Part shown: positions 1-13,106 of the stretch, piece by piece
Layout: each line of letters begins with the position of its first letter
Position numbering within the stretch: the stretch's first letter is position 1
Assembly (NCBI GenBank): GCA_051294375.1
Contig: CM119271.1
Span: 4,669,353-4,733,352, forward strand
Origin: Paraspadella gotoi
Taxonomy: Eukaryota; Chaetognatha
Reading direction: 5' to 3'
Length of the DNA: 64,000 nt
Notes under the pieces: generated by a model
Databases searched by the model: none
Told to the model about the DNA's origin: nothing
What the model saw: only the letters and a program-made list of their open reading frames with translations
Made by a program: the position numbers and the translations under genes

Positions 1-565
1 ATCAAAATCTCTCTTTCCAAGAACCAAGAGAAACGCGGAAATATTCAACTTTCTTCCTTTTATTCTCTCTTTGATGTTATTGCTCTTTTGTCTGATAAAA
101 AAAAGGCATTTCTCTTTTCCTTCTTTTACATTCTTTCCATTTTTCTCCATTTTTGGTTACAACCATTTTCTTTAGAATTTCTATAACTGAACTAACCTTG
201 AACTCTATTCTTCTTTGACTTTTATAATTAAAAGAACACTTACTGTTAATAAAGGCGCAATTCTCAAATTTATTCAAAAACTGTTCTCATTGCCTGGAAT
301 CCAAATCGGGCCGCTCATAAAGGCATCGATCCCGTGCAAGTCGCGTGTACATTGAAAAGGTCATTTGCACGCATCCTTCACGTGCCAATGCCGCGCGTCG
401 CGGTCGCTCGCGAAAGAAAAATAAAACTTGTAAAAAAAAAAAACAAGAATTCTCGCGGTCGACTTAATTTCCAATTCCCTCCCAGAGAAAATACTCTCGG
501 TTGCGACCTTAAAAAAAAAGAGAGAAAGAAATAAGAAAGAAAAACAAGCAAATGGGAAGAAGTCC

Positions 566-587
566 ATCTCTCTCTCTCTCTTTCTCT

Positions 588-654
<67 letters not shown>
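566..654. repeat. (CT)n microsatellite
   Basis: Almost pure CT repeat on the plus strand. It produces spurious Arg-Glu reading frames on the minus strand. Confidence 0.97.
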
Positions 655-658
<4 letters not shown>

Positions 659-729
659 AAATCCGATGGAACGGATCGAATGGATGATGGGCGGGTCTCG
701 ACTGAATGAAGGGTGCGAGAGAGACTCGC

Positions 730-880
730 AAGGGTAAGGAATTCCGCGACATCTCATTGCGGGGTAAGTTGCTCCACGATTTCCAACGGAGGGGTAAGAA
801 CTCCTGCGACTTCCCACCGCGGGGTCAGGACAGTTCCGATGTCCAACAGCTGGGGTAAGTAATGTCCCGCGATTAAATTA
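730..880. repeat. Degenerate tandem array with GGGGTAAG core, about 31-base period
   Basis: Successive units begin gggtaagga, gggtaagtt, gggtaagaa, gggtcagga and gggtaagta, each followed by a cgacatctc-like segment. A shorter relative (gagggtaagtcac, ggggtaagtcgtg) is at 6500-6570. Confidence 0.6.
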
Positions 881-1389
881 CACTCCAAACATCAAACTAA
901 AGCCTGAAAAAAGCCCCAAAATTTCACTGGTGACTAATAACAGCCCCGACGTCTAACTCCAGAATAAGAACAGCATCTACCGACCGAGGTTTACGGATGG
1001 CCCCTACTCCCCGCTGCCCTGCTCGTAAGAAAAGGCCCGGACTCCTCACTGCGAGATCTACTTTCATTACAAAGGTTTTGGCGAGAAGCTTAATGAGTCT
1101 CTGGGTGTAAAACAGACAAAACGGACATCCAGACAAATGGATCGTGTGTCTCGCTCACTCGCTCACTCACTCACTCACTCACTCACGGAATATTCCCTCG
1201 AATATATGTATATATATATATGTTTTCTCGAGCGAAATCAAAATCCTCGTCGCATTAAAATCCGAGCGAGAATTTTTTGTTTCCGCTCGAATGAACTTTT
1301 CCTTCGCACCTACGAATCGCGTCACGATTTTTTCTTTAAAAGTTTGATTCGAAATGACGATTGTCATATGTTGTTATATATCAAGATGA

Positions 1390-1626
1390 ACTGATGAATC
1401 GTCACAATACTGACGAAACAATATTTACTTGTTTTTTCAGATAAACCCGAACTGATGAATCGTCACAATACTGACGAAACAATATTTACTCGTTTTTTCA
1501 GATAAACCCGAACTGATGAATCATCACAATACTGACAAACAATATTTATTCGTTTATCAGATTAACCCGAACTGATGAATCGTCACAATACTGACGAAAC
1601 AATATTTACTCGTTTATCGGATTAAC
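1390..1626. repeat. Tandem repeat, four copies of a 61-base unit
   Basis: The units start at about 1389, 1450, 1511 and 1571, each with aactgatgaatcgtcacaat, actgacgaaacaatatttac and ttttttcagataaacccg. The last unit diverges slightly. Confidence 0.92.
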
Positions 1627-2948
1627 CTCACATACGCGACACTCTAATCCCGAAATCGGATCGCAGTGAAAGATGGATCACGTTCGCCGAGGATTCGTGA
1701 ATCGTCGCGAGGCTGCCGAGAGGAGAGGGAGGAGTGAAAGATGGGCGTGGCATTGCTTGTCGGCGACGGAGGTTGAGTTTGAAATGCAAATGCAATATCT
1801 CCACCTCCACGAAAGGAGAAAAAAAAATAACCTTTTCCATGGATATTTATTCTTGATGGCGAAAAAAAAAACTTCTTCGCTTTTTATATTCGCTTTCTTT
1901 TTTTTTTCTTTTTTTTTATTCGTTTTTTATTCGCGAAAATTTCTTTCTGCTGCATTTCTTCCGGTGATCACGGATCTATCTCTTGCTATCTCTCACTCTC
2001 TTTCTCTTTCTCTCTCACACACTCTTTCCCTCACGCTTTTTTCGGTAACTTACGTGATTTCCTTTCACAGAATATAAAACCAGAACGAGAGGAATCTTAT
2101 CTCACATTCTCCCCTTTCTTTTTTTTCACTTTATTGAAACATTTCGGTCTCTCTCCTCTTCTTTTTCTCCCTCTCGGTCTCGCTCTCTCGCTCCCACTCG
2201 TCTTTAAGTCCAGATCAATTTTTCGCTGTAAAACTTAGTTTCAGTTTTTTTTAATTTTCTTCAAGAAAATTTCCTGATGCCATCAATCAAGCAATTTTCC
2301 TGTCATCTTGCTAGATATTTTCTCTCCTCTATTCTCTTTTCTCTTCTCTTTTCTCTTCTCTTTTCTCTTCTCCTCTTTTCTCTTCTCCTCTTTTCATTTT
2401 TCTCTTCATTTCTTTTTAACCATCCCACTTCATGCTACCCTTCTCTCCCTTTAAAACCCTCACCTTCTTTCATGCGTCCAGATTGAATGAACTTTCCCAA
2501 GCTTTTCATTTGCATCGCGTTCCTTTCTCTCGCCCTCGTTCTTTCATGTCTCTCACATTACTTATATTCTCGAACGAATTCTTTTAAGTCTTCTTTCTCT
2601 TCATTTTCTCCTACAAGACTACAATGAAAAATCAAAGTAACTATTGAAAGTATATAACTATTAAAATAGTAAAATAGTAAAATAGGACTTTTTAGGAGAA
2701 CAGTGTCAAAAGATCTAAACTGCGCCAACATGTAAATGAGATTGAAGAACTTAATTCCATTTGAAAAGAACCACTACATTCCTTCTTTTTCACCCTGCTT
2801 CCGTTTCCTAGCAACTAGTGACGCAAAATACTAAATTGTTTCCTCTTCTGTTGTCACTTGTCTTGCGTTGAAACCGAAATCGGATTCCTTCCCCACACAG
2901 TGCTGCCTTCCCCTTTTCCTTTCCTTCAGTGCTTTTTAGTGCTTTTTA

Positions 2949-3301
2949 GTTGCGCCGAGAGTACTCGCGGAGCAACACTATAAGTCACTTTTCGGTCGGC
3001 CTGTCGACCTGTATGTCTGTCCGTCGGTCTGTCCCACTTACATTAAAAACGTATATAATTCGCCTATATAGTTGGTTGCTCATATGTTAAGACAGGAAAA
3101 ACCTCAAATCTAAGTGACTGCTAGCGCCGCCTTCAGGAAATCCTAAAACTATAAGGAATAAACGATGGAATTTCGATGCAGTGCATGTATTGAATACACG
3201 GGCTAAAAAAGTTTTTTAGTCATGTCATGTCATGTCATATCAAATAATATCATGTGATTAAAGGGAAATTACAACTGAAAATAAAGTCAATGCGGCGCAA
3301 C
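2949..3301 (+). mobile_element. Hairpin-ended MITE-like element, long copy
   Basis: It opens with gttgcgcc, then a near-palindrome around gagtactcgcggagcaac, and closes with gcggcgcaac. The interior has cggtctgtccc repeats, ctgctagcgccgccttcagg and a (catgt)n run. It shares these blocks, in the same order, with the reverse complements of 4682-4878 and 27403-27666. Confidence 0.6.
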
Positions 3302-4681
3302 ACATTGGATGAACCGATCTCGTTTTCCTCCACATTTCACACTTGGCGATAGTTCATTCTTCATATTACTATTACTACCTTCTCGCTACCAACATATTTT
3401 CCCTTAAAGTTAAACCAAAAATGTTTCCTTTTTTCTTTCCTCCTTTTATCCTACTCTTTTCTTTTTCCTTTCTTCCCTTTCCTCCCTCCTCTTTTCTTTA
3501 TCCCCTCCACCCTCACTCCCCCCAAATCCTCCACCCCCATTACCCCCCCCCCGCCATAATCCCCCCTCACAGTCTTGTATCAAGATTGAATGGATCTTTT
3601 GATCCCGAACCGTCGAACGCCTTTCCATATTTAAGCCAAATGGTACAGAATACATCGAAGCCGAAGATCGTCTCTATTCTTTCTTCTTTTTTTTTTTCCT
3701 TCTTTCTTTTTTTTTTATTGTCAAGTTATATGTTCTCCGATTCGTCGGGTCACCGACTTCATTTCGTGAATACGTTTCGTACATTTGTGTCTGTTCACGG
3801 AATTCTTTTCTTCGGCTCATTTTATCGATATCGTTCTTACTTCCTACTGTTTTTGAAATTAAGTATATATCTAATTGGCTAATGTCTATATGACTATTTT
3901 TAGTGTCGTTTCCGACCTTGTTTCGCGCTTCGTCATATCTGAGAGTGAGAGTCCTTAGTTTGTTAATGTCAGTGTCCCTGTTTTAAAAAAACGTGTAAAA
4001 AAATATAAAACTCGATCTTACGAAAAGTAAGGCGGCGTTATCGACGACGACGACCACGACGACGACCACGACCACGACGACGACGACGACGACTCGAAAG
4101 AAAGGGATTACGCGTTTGAAAGGAGAAAGTCAAGAGTTAATTTGACCCCGTGACCTCGTTCAGCTTTCACCTCCTTCACCTGTGAATTGAAAGTGACGTT
4201 GGCAGAAAGACGTTATGAAAGCCGTGACTTTGGGAAAGAGAAAGTTTTTCGAGGAAGGTCGGATTTTGCGTTAAGTTTCATTGTGTATTTGGGGTAACTC
4301 GTCGGAGGATTTTAAGATCTTAAGAGCTGAGTATAACAAAGTTTGCAAAATCTATTTGTTTTATAACGTCGGATTTCAGTGTGTCACCTTGTATGGGATA
4401 TTACTTTTAAAAAACGTTTAACTTCTTATAGATAGATATTGGCATTAATAATGGTTCGTTAGAAGAGAAGATTGGGATAGAAGCGCGGGAAAATTTAAAT
4501 GCAATAGATGTCGCGGTGATGAACAGACTTTAACCAAACTTAATAATTTTCACGGGTGTTCAGTGTTCGCTAAATAAAAAAGGAAGAAAAATGACCAAAA
4601 AAAATCAAACTTCGCAAAACTTCAAACTTAAATATTTTAAAACTGTAAATGATAAAGAAACAAGATCGGTCCATCCAATGT

Positions 4682-4878
4682 GTTGCTCCGCAGTAACTTT
4701 CTTAGCCCGTATATTTCTGACACGCACTGCATCGGAATTTTGTCTTTTATTCTTTATAGTTTTATGATTTCCTGAAGGCAGCGCCAGCAGTCACTTAGAT
4801 TTAAGGTTTTTTTTAACGTAAGTGAGATAGACCGACTGACAGACCGACAGACCGACCGAAAAGTGACTTAAAAGCAAC
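4682..4878 (-). mobile_element. Hairpin-ended MITE-like element, inverted copy
   Basis: The reverse complement matches 2949-3301 over the cggtctgtc tract, the 'ccttcaggaaatc' block and the end gagcaacacattgga, including flanking bases 'gatggaccgatct'. One terminal hairpin arm is reduced. Confidence 0.55.
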
Positions 4879-5497
4879 TAAAAAACCTTCCTAAATGTTA
4901 AGTAAAATAATCTATTGAAAGGGGCAAATCAAAAACCGATTTTTGGTTGAATGAAGCATCAATGAAAAGATTATGACTCATAATATGAAAATAAAACTGA
5001 AGTCGATTCAAGAGTTAGGAGGAGTAAGCGTTAGTCGAATCATGGTCGAAAATAGGGTTCCCTATATGTGGGAGGAGGAGTAGAAGGAGGAAGGGAGGAA
5101 GAAAAAAAGTAATTGTAAAACTAACTAAAGGCTAAAGAGTATCGGGTGAAAACAATAAGCTTGACTAGAAGAGGATAGAGTTTAACAGGTTTAATAAACA
5201 ATTTAACTAATATAAATAAGCGAGAGAATTAAGAGAATAAGGAGGGAGTGAAGAAGAGGTATGAAGAGGTGAAAAGGACCAATAGGAGCAACTAGAAGAC
5301 CCGTAAATTTTTTTTTTATGAGCCAAGGGCTTTTAACGGTTTCTGGGAACAAGCGCGAAAAACTTGCGTTCGTGGAGGAGAAGAGAGAAAAAAAAATAGG
5401 CAAGAAAATAAAAAAAAACAAAGAAAGAGAGAGAGAAAAAAAATGATGGAGAATTAAAGAATAGAGAGAAAAATAGAAAAGAAAGAAAGAAAGAAGG

Positions 5498-6098
5498 NNN
5501 NNNNNNNNNNNNNNNNNNNNNNNNNNNNNNNNNNNNNNNNNNNNNNNNNNNNNNNNNNNNNNNNNNNNNNNNNNNNNNNNNNNNNNNNNNNNNNNNNNNN
5601 NNNNNNNNNNNNNNNNNNNNNNNNNNNNNNNNNNNNNNNNNNNNNNNNNNNNNNNNNNNNNNNNNNNNNNNNNNNNNNNNNNNNNNNNNNNNNNNNNNNN
5701 NNNNNNNNNNNNNNNNNNNNNNNNNNNNNNNNNNNNNNNNNNNNNNNNNNNNNNNNNNNNNNNNNNNNNNNNNNNNNNNNNNNNNNNNNNNNNNNNNNNN
5801 NNNNNNNNNNNNNNNNNNNNNNNNNNNNNNNNNNNNNNNNNNNNNNNNNNNNNNNNNNNNNNNNNNNNNNNNNNNNNNNNNNNNNNNNNNNNNNNNNNNN
5901 NNNNNNNNNNNNNNNNNNNNNNNNNNNNNNNNNNNNNNNNNNNNNNNNNNNNNNNNNNNNNNNNNNNNNNNNNNNNNNNNNNNNNNNNNNNNNNNNNNNN
6001 NNNNNNNNNNNNNNNNNNNNNNNNNNNNNNNNNNNNNNNNNNNNNNNNNNNNNNNNNNNNNNNNNNNNNNNNNNNNNNNNNNNNNNNNNNNNNNNNNN
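5498..6098. other. Assembly gap of about 600 N
   Basis: Unknown bases; flanks are purine-rich repeat (left) and a gtgaxxtgag-type repeat, tgacacaaagtgagacgaag (right). Confidence 0.99.
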
Positions 6099-7014
6099 TG
6101 AAGCGATTCCTTGTGACCCTTTAGTGATTCGCAGTGATAAGAAATGACACAAAGTGAGACGAAGTGAGGTGAGGTCACTCATTCAATTTCGATTCCATGC
6201 GCGACTTCTACTAACCGACCTTTTGGGTCGTCGCTTCACTCTCCCATTTTGTCATCCCTGTCTCGGAGATCGTTTTTCAAGAGCGAAGGTCGCGGGTTCG
6301 CGCCCGCTTCTTATTCGGACAATCCGGAGCACTAATGCGTCCTGATCTCAGATCTACCTCTCAGATCTTTTACAGTAAGGGTAGATACCACTAGAACCAA
6401 TCTTGTCCAGCTCTTTAAGTTAGTCGGTGTTTCCCAGCCACGCGTACTCTCTCGCCCAGATAACCCACGTATTCCCGCCCCCTTGGCTGCAGCGATAACC
6501 CGAGGGTAAGTCACAAATCCTCACTCCCTCACCGTCTTTGCGTCCGCGATAACCTCGGGGTAAGTCGTGTTTTTTTACCAAAGGCCCGCGCTCGCAGCAT
6601 TTTTTTTCAGGGGGGCTTTTATCACGAAACCCGAAAAATCCCGAGGGAAGAAAAAACTTACATAACCTGATTAAGAAAATCAGGTCCCGTGGACACATAG
6701 AGAGCTCTCACGAGAGGATAAGACAGAGAAGACGCTGAGATGGGAAGAGATGCAGACAGAGGAGAAGGAGTGTGTGAGAGAGTAGAGACGAGAGAGAGAG
6801 CAGAGCGAGGATGATGAGGGGGGGGAGAGAAGTGAGTGGGGAGGGGGAGAAGTTCTCGGGCGAATGATAAATGAAGAGTCAGAATTGTGTCGGTTCACGC
6901 AAACACCGAAATCCGCCGCCGCCTCTGCGCCGCCGCCCCCGGAACCCGCCGCCGCCGCTGACGACGAAGACGAAGAAGGAAAATGAGAATAATAATAAAT
7001 AAATAGGATCCAAG

Positions 7015-7101
7015 ATGGCGGAGGATGAGGAGGACAATGAATACGACAGGCACGACCTCTTTCCGTTATCCGAGATCTTTTGTTTGCGTCGCGAGCGAAA
7101 T
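7015..7101 (+). CDS. Possible first coding exon of an unidentified gene
   Basis: An ATG in excellent context (ccaagATGGCG) follows a GC-rich (CCG)n-containing leader. It encodes MAEDEEDNEYDRHDLFPLSE and nine more residues up to a donor-like aaat|gtgaga. The leader and acidic start look like a genuine 5' end. No following exon was found before copy 1A begins at 7275, and the product is not recognised. Confidence 0.3.
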
Positions 7102-8139
7102 GTGAGAATTGTTTGGAAAATGGATTCCTTCTCTTAGCGCTAGATTTTGCAGGGTCGTCTATCACTTCTCTCTCTCTTTCTCTCTCCCTCTCTCTTCTTC
7201 TCAACTCTTTCCTTCCTTCTCTTCTTCTTTTTCTCTTTTTCTCCTAATTTTTGGAACAGGTTTTTACAAGTTGAAAAGAGTGCAGGTTTCTTATTAGATT
7301 TTAACTTCTGTTTTCTTCCCCACACGTTTTAATTCATTATAAGAGTCTCAAACAACCCCATACATTATTATTTATTATTATATTCTTTTTTTCTCCGTCT
7401 TTTCGTGATATACCCTCTTATACTATTATGTAATATAAATATATAATTTATATTCATATACATGTAATCCTTGTCATTTTTTTGTATAATTATTATCTTA
7501 AAGTTTCTCCTTAATTATATACTTTCAATTCTCCATTGCCCGCACCTTTCGTGGTTCATTGTAATATGTTCTTAACTTATATTTCTCCCATTTTTTTTCC
7601 CTTTTCTTTTTTTCCCTTTTTCCTTTCTCTTTTTTTTTTTCCCTCTTTGTTTTTTCTTATTTTTTGTTTTTCTTTTTTTATATTGCCTTTTTTCTTTTTT
7701 CTTTTTTTTCCCCCTTGTTCCCTTTCCTTTTTTCGCTCTTTAAAATGCATCTTGCTTTACCTTTTTTCTGTTTTTGATCTTGGTTTTCATCTGCAGTTTT
7801 TTATTCCATTCAGATTCATTCGATCTTATCTTTTAGGCCCTTACTACATTGTATTTATCGAATACTTTATACTCACCGTATAAGCATTCTTTCTTTGAAG
7901 AACATTATTCTTTTTTTTCTCCTTCCTTCTTCGTTCATCTTGTTAAACTTCTTTCCATTGTTTCGAAGTTTCCTTCCTTTCTTTTAGTTCCGATTTCTCT
8001 CCATCTCTTCTTCTCTCTCCTTGACATTTTTCGTCAAACTTCCCCTTCCCAGACTTCCTTCTTCTTTATTGTTTCCTTCGGAAGGATACTGCTTATCCCG
8101 TTGTCAGCCCTTGATCCTCTTTTCAGTCGTCGTCACTCT

Positions 8140-10665
8140 GAAACCGGGGACATCATTGCCTCCTCGACGTCAAGGAGCGGCCCGTCATTGCCAATTTGGC
8201 GCCGGTTTCGGACGAAGCCAGGTGTGGGTCGCGCATAAGACGCTCTAGGCTAATCTGGCAGGCGGAAGCGCTCGTTCGCCCGTCTTGAAATTTTCGGCGG
8301 ATTCGGAGAAAAGAATAATGCATATATGTTATTGCCAATTGCCATAATTAGCCAACAGTTGCCAAATATATAGTTGCTCTTCTGATTTTTTTATTATCAA
8401 TAGTATTTATTAAGACGAGTAGTCGGAGTATCTTATTGACGGCAAACTGGATAATAATTTATCGCAAATTGACGTGAAAAACTGAATTCAATTGTTTCAA
8501 TTCCTTTGTCCGTATGAAGTTTAAAGTTGAAGGGAAGTCAATAATTGTAATGCAGTTAGATGACAGGAACCGTTCAATATAAGCATTAAGCAGTCCCTGG
8601 CTTCGGATCAGGCTGTAACACCGTGCTTACAGCGGATTAAGCGCCCCTTCTCTTATACTTCTAGGCGACTACGTGCGTGAAATCAACTTGAAACCTGGTT
8701 AAAACGTTGATTTTAATAAATAAATTTAGATAAACTTCAGAATAGAAATCGGATTACGGCTATACAAAAACCCAAGCATTAATCGATCATTCATTTTTAA
8801 AAATCTATTTGATATTGCGGTCTAAAGTCGTTCCTCCGTTCGATATATATCAGGGTAGGGCGTTTAAAAAAAAAAAAAAAGCCCAGATCTGATCGACTTA
8901 TCGAAAGAGGATAAGTCCAAGACTATTAACGCTTGCGAAGGGATGATATTGGACGAGCTGCTTCAAGAGTACCTCGAGGTCCAATTTCCGCAGTGCATGG
9001 AATTGAAAATGATTAATGAAATGAAATCCCTCCTACTATATATTACACTTTTGACTAGCATTTGTGTATCTCCTTTTTAGCTATTGAAAGCTTAGAGTGC
9101 TCCACAATACAATAACCATTAATATAACAGATAGCTATAATTCTTGAAATATCACGTTCAAATCAAGATATAATCAGGTATAGCTAGATATTAATAGCAT
9201 CTAGCTTTTTTTATTATATATCATATATTATAAATTATTCATATATAAGAAAAAAAAATCCGGCAGAATTTACGAAAGAGCCTTCAACCGATTTATGTCG
9301 GCAAAAAGGAAAAAAAAAATGATCCTTCCAGCTCCAAAGACTCCAAGCCGCTCGTCCTTTTCCCGCCCATTCTCGACTCGTGAACCTCGAAGACGTCGAC
9401 GCCCGAAAGTGGAGAAGAGGAACTCGATGGTAGCCGCTGGAGATGTTGGATGGTTGGACGGAGCCGTACGAGGTGATCGCTGGGGATCGAGGAGGGGTAA
9501 TTTTGAGAGCGAGCTAGTCGGTTGTCGAAGGGAACGCGGCTCGAATTTGTCGTATCGGTGTTTCCTCTCTGTCGAACGACGCCGGATCGGGGTTCAAAAG
9601 ATCGAAGGAATCTATCGAGTTCGAAGGTCCATCGATCCTTCGACGTTTCGTTGGCGTCGCGAGCGCCGCAGGCGTTTCTTGCGGTGACAGAAGGTGTTGA
9701 GGGATGGTTGAGAAAGGGAATCTAATGAATAATCTGAAGTAGGCACTATTATTAAAATTAAAAAAATTAAGAGTTGGAATATCTCGTTTACTGTAAGTCG
9801 TGAATTCAAGGACACATATTTGATTCACTTATTATTCACATAGTAAAATCATTTATTCGTTCACATATCTTTACTGGACAAAAGTCTGGTCCTGCCAGTT
9901 GTTACAAAAAAAGTTTGTACATGGATTTTCTCTTTGTCCATTTTTAATGCACCAGACGAAGAAGTAATAATATTCAGGGGCAAGATAGCTTATTTATAAA
10001 ATGAATGGATAATTTTTTATTGGTTGTACACTTTCATATGATTTTATGTCAGTTGTTCAATATAAAAATTGACATTGTCAAGTGACTGCTTCTTTTCGTT
10101 TCCTCTAATTTTCGATCTCACTGACAAAAGACACAATTGGGCTTCTCCCTCCCTTTTCCCCCCCAGCGCCCCCCTCCTCACCTCCCGCCCTCCTCCCACC
10201 AATCCACGGTTCTCTCGAGCCCGGCCTCCCTCAATTCGTAGAGGCCGGGCCCAACGTCGCCTCGAGTAGAGGCAGACGATCGTTAGCGGACGTAAGGCTT
10301 CGGGGAGGTTCGAGTCCGGGGCGATTGATGGGTTTGGCGGAGGGGCGAAGGAGAGGAGTCGGGTCGCAAAGATTGGGGACGGCAGAGTAGGCGGAGGAAG
10401 AGGAGGAAGAGGATGAGAGAGGAAACGGACGACGCGAAATGTCGAAGAAAACCTCCGCTGCTCCAAGGGTTAAAGACGGAACCCGACGAAGACGAACGAC
10501 GCGACGAGACGAGAAAGATTGGGCGAAGGATTTCCGAGAAATGTGAAGCGGCGACGAGCGACGACGACGAACGGGAGCGCGCGCGCGTGCGCAGATTCGT
10601 CGAGAAGTTTTGTTGAAGCCGAAGCGAAGAGGGCCGCGACGGCGTCGATCCGCGGAGAAGAGCAT
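8140..10665 (-). pseudogene. Broken copy of the GLTP-domain gene (copy 1A)
   Basis: Segments 10665-10200, 9690-9390 and 8310-8140 match the three exons of copy 1B but carry many one-base indels, so no frame spans an exon. The final part (about 7990-8150) also differs by substitutions. It may be an error-laden haplotig, not a true pseudogene. Confidence 0.7.
8888..9070 (+). other. Coding-like open segment on the plus strand inside the GLTP-gene intron (copy 1A)
   Basis: Open frame reading DLIDLSKEDKSKTINACEGM then ILDELLQEYLEVQFPQCMEL up to a stop near 9080. The composition is that of a helical protein. Copy 1B (14948-15090) has deletions that break it. No family recognised. Confidence 0.22.
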
Positions 10666-10689
10666 GACTGGAGGTTGGTCGAGGGTTTT

Positions 10690-11418
10690 GAAAGGGAATG
10701 GTAAAAGGTTTGGTCGGAAATTTCTGGCCGCGTTGTGGATTTTATTTTTAAAGTACTACCTTATAATGCTTTTTAAAAATTTTTAAGTATTCTTAGTACA
10801 TTCTTAGTATTCTTAGTAGATTACAGCCTGTTCGTCGGCAATTATAGTATCATTATTCATCATTTCTTAAGAGCCAAGCGATTTCCCCGCATTATTCGTC
10901 TCGACGATACGGGTCCCAAGTTCGAATACTAATTTTGGTCCTTAAGAATAAGTTTCGTGTCTCGATATTCAGACCGTCGCTGTTCCAAAACCAGTTTTTC
11001 AATCCAAAAATCATGACGAAATCCACAAACCGCGTTTTAGGGAACTGTCTGTAATCATGCCGGCCGAGGAGACGTTGGTCTTGTCGGCGACTGACCTCGA
11101 ATGTAAATTCGAGCTTCCCCGGTTTTTAGAAAGGGAACAGCAGTTTGCACCAAAAAAAACGTGCATTGTCTTCTTTATTAAAGAAGAAATTCTAACGATT
11201 CTTTTCGGGTTTCAAAAAATTCTCTACAATTTGCTTCTTCTCCTACCCGCCATGCTTCCCCTTGCTTCATTAATCCTCTTCCGCTCTTTACTCACTCTCC
11301 CCGTTTGCCCATTTGCACTCTCCTCTTCCTCATCCGATTTCCTTTGTTGACGTTTTCCTTCTTCTTTGTTTACGTTTTTAGTGGAGGCTTTATTTTCTCT
11401 CTCTCTCTCTCTCTCTCC

Positions 11419-11452
<34 letters not shown>

Positions 11453-13067
11453 CTCTCCTTTCTCTCTTTTGTTCTGTTATTTCTGTTGTCTAATGAAAGT
11501 TTCAGGTTCTGTCTTGCTCTCTCCATTTTCCTTCCAATGTTTGTTTCACGCTCAATGGATTTCGAGTAGAGAAAAAGTTTGCTCTCAGTCCTCACAGGTT
11601 TCGAATTTCACTGAGTTTTCTGTTTTCTTCTGTATAAATTAATGTTAAATGTATACATTGCTAAAAACCTAATTTAGATCTCTTGAATGTCTAAAGGATC
11701 CTTAGTGATCTTTTAAAAATTATGTCATAAACTTTTTTGATAATATAATTTTGATGCTCTAAAAAATACTTTAATTTTAAATTTAATTATGTTTTTTTAA
11801 TCTAGTAAATCAAAGTAAAATTAATTTCAAATATTTTTTTTTATTCATTCACATTTCATTGACTTAATCGATGTCATTTTTGTTGACAACGATTTCTACG
11901 CGTTGGCTCCCGCCTTTTGTTTTTTTCCGCGCAACTTTCAGTCGCCAACGTAATTTGCATCTTTTTCAATATTTTTATTCGCCTCGTTTCTAAAGATTTT
12001 TTTTGGTTTTGTTTCATTTTGTTTAGATTAAAAAAGTTTTTTTTTTTACGGAAGAGCTTTTTCTTCTTCCAGTGTTGATTCACATTTTTTTTCTTTTCTC
12101 CATCCATATTCGTTCTTTTTTAGATATATATCTTTCTTCTTTCAATAATGTCATCGTTTTCCCCCCTTTTCTTATGCTGCCTTATTGTCGCTTTCGCTTT
12201 TTTGTTCAATCCAACAACGAGGCTTCCCGAGACCAATTTTACATTTTCCTTAACCCTTTTTTTTTCTTTTTTTCTTTTTTTTTTTTTTAACCTTTTTCCG
12301 TTTCGTTTCTTCGTATCAATTCAATTTATTATTATTTTTTTTTCGTCCATGTTTCTGCCGATGTTCTCCCTCTATCTTCTTCTTTCTCTCTTTAAGGTCC
12401 CTTTTATTTTTATATTAAACTTTTTTTTGTTTTCCCTTTATTTCCTCTGGGCCTCATTTTTTTGAATCTTCCCCTTTTATTTCTTTCCACCATCTTTTTC
12501 TGTCTTTTCCTTCTGTCCTCTTCTTCTCCTTCGCCTCCCAAAAGGGTGCAGCGCTCCTCGTCTCGGCGTCCGCTTGAGCCACAAAGAAACTCGCAAGTCA
12601 TTTTGAATACCTGAAAATCTCCATCTCTCCTCTCTTTTTTCGTCCCTCTTTAGTTTTTTTTTATTTTTTGTTCTATTGCTTTTATCTTTCTTTAATCGTT
12701 CTAAATTCTATTAGTTTGTTCATATTTATCGTTAGTTCATTTTTTCCTTCTCTTTCTTTCTTTTCTTTTTCTTCTATCTTTCTTTTCCTATCTTTATTTC
12801 TTTCCTTCTATCTTCCTTGTTTTCTCTTTTCTTGGGCAGCTCTTGCGTTTTATTGAATAAACGTACAAACGGACAATGGAACGCAAGGCACAAAAATAAG
12901 CAAGAGGAAGAAGAAGAAAGAGAGAGAGAGAGGAGATGAGAGAGAGAGAGTAGAGAGAGAGAGAGAGAGAAGAGAGAGAGAGATCGAGACGCGGGGAGAG
13001 AGGTAGAGGAGCGGAGGAAGAGAGAGATGAGAGTGGAGGAGAGAGAGAAGAGAGAGAGAGAGATGAG

Positions 13068-13106
<39 letters not shown>

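Larger units (their letters stand above)
1..7000. other. Left-hand region without a recognised gene
   Basis: It holds microsatellites, pyrimidine-rich stretches (1870-2470, 3430-3720), the two arrays at 730 and 1390, a (CGA)n-type tract at 4040-4095, two MITE-like elements in inverted orientation and a 601-N gap. No exon with homology was found; purine-rich low-complexity lies at 5200-5497 and 6700-6860. Confidence 0.7.

Noticed and set aside
361-817. Reading frames rich in alternating Arg-Glu or Ser-Leu (also at 12794-13568, 18684-19352, 21435-21719, 49071-49944)
   Set aside because: They are translations of (CT/AG)n microsatellites in various frames, with no conserved ends, splice signals or start context.
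1390-1626. CRISPR-like array
   Set aside because: The 61-base units are repeated in full, without distinct spacers, in a eukaryotic genome; it is an ordinary tandem repeat.
6283-6312. tRNA T-arm-like sequence (cgcgggttcgcgcccgc)
   Set aside because: The B-box is imperfect (no A after GGTTCG), and no acceptor stem, D-arm or anticodon arm can be paired around it.
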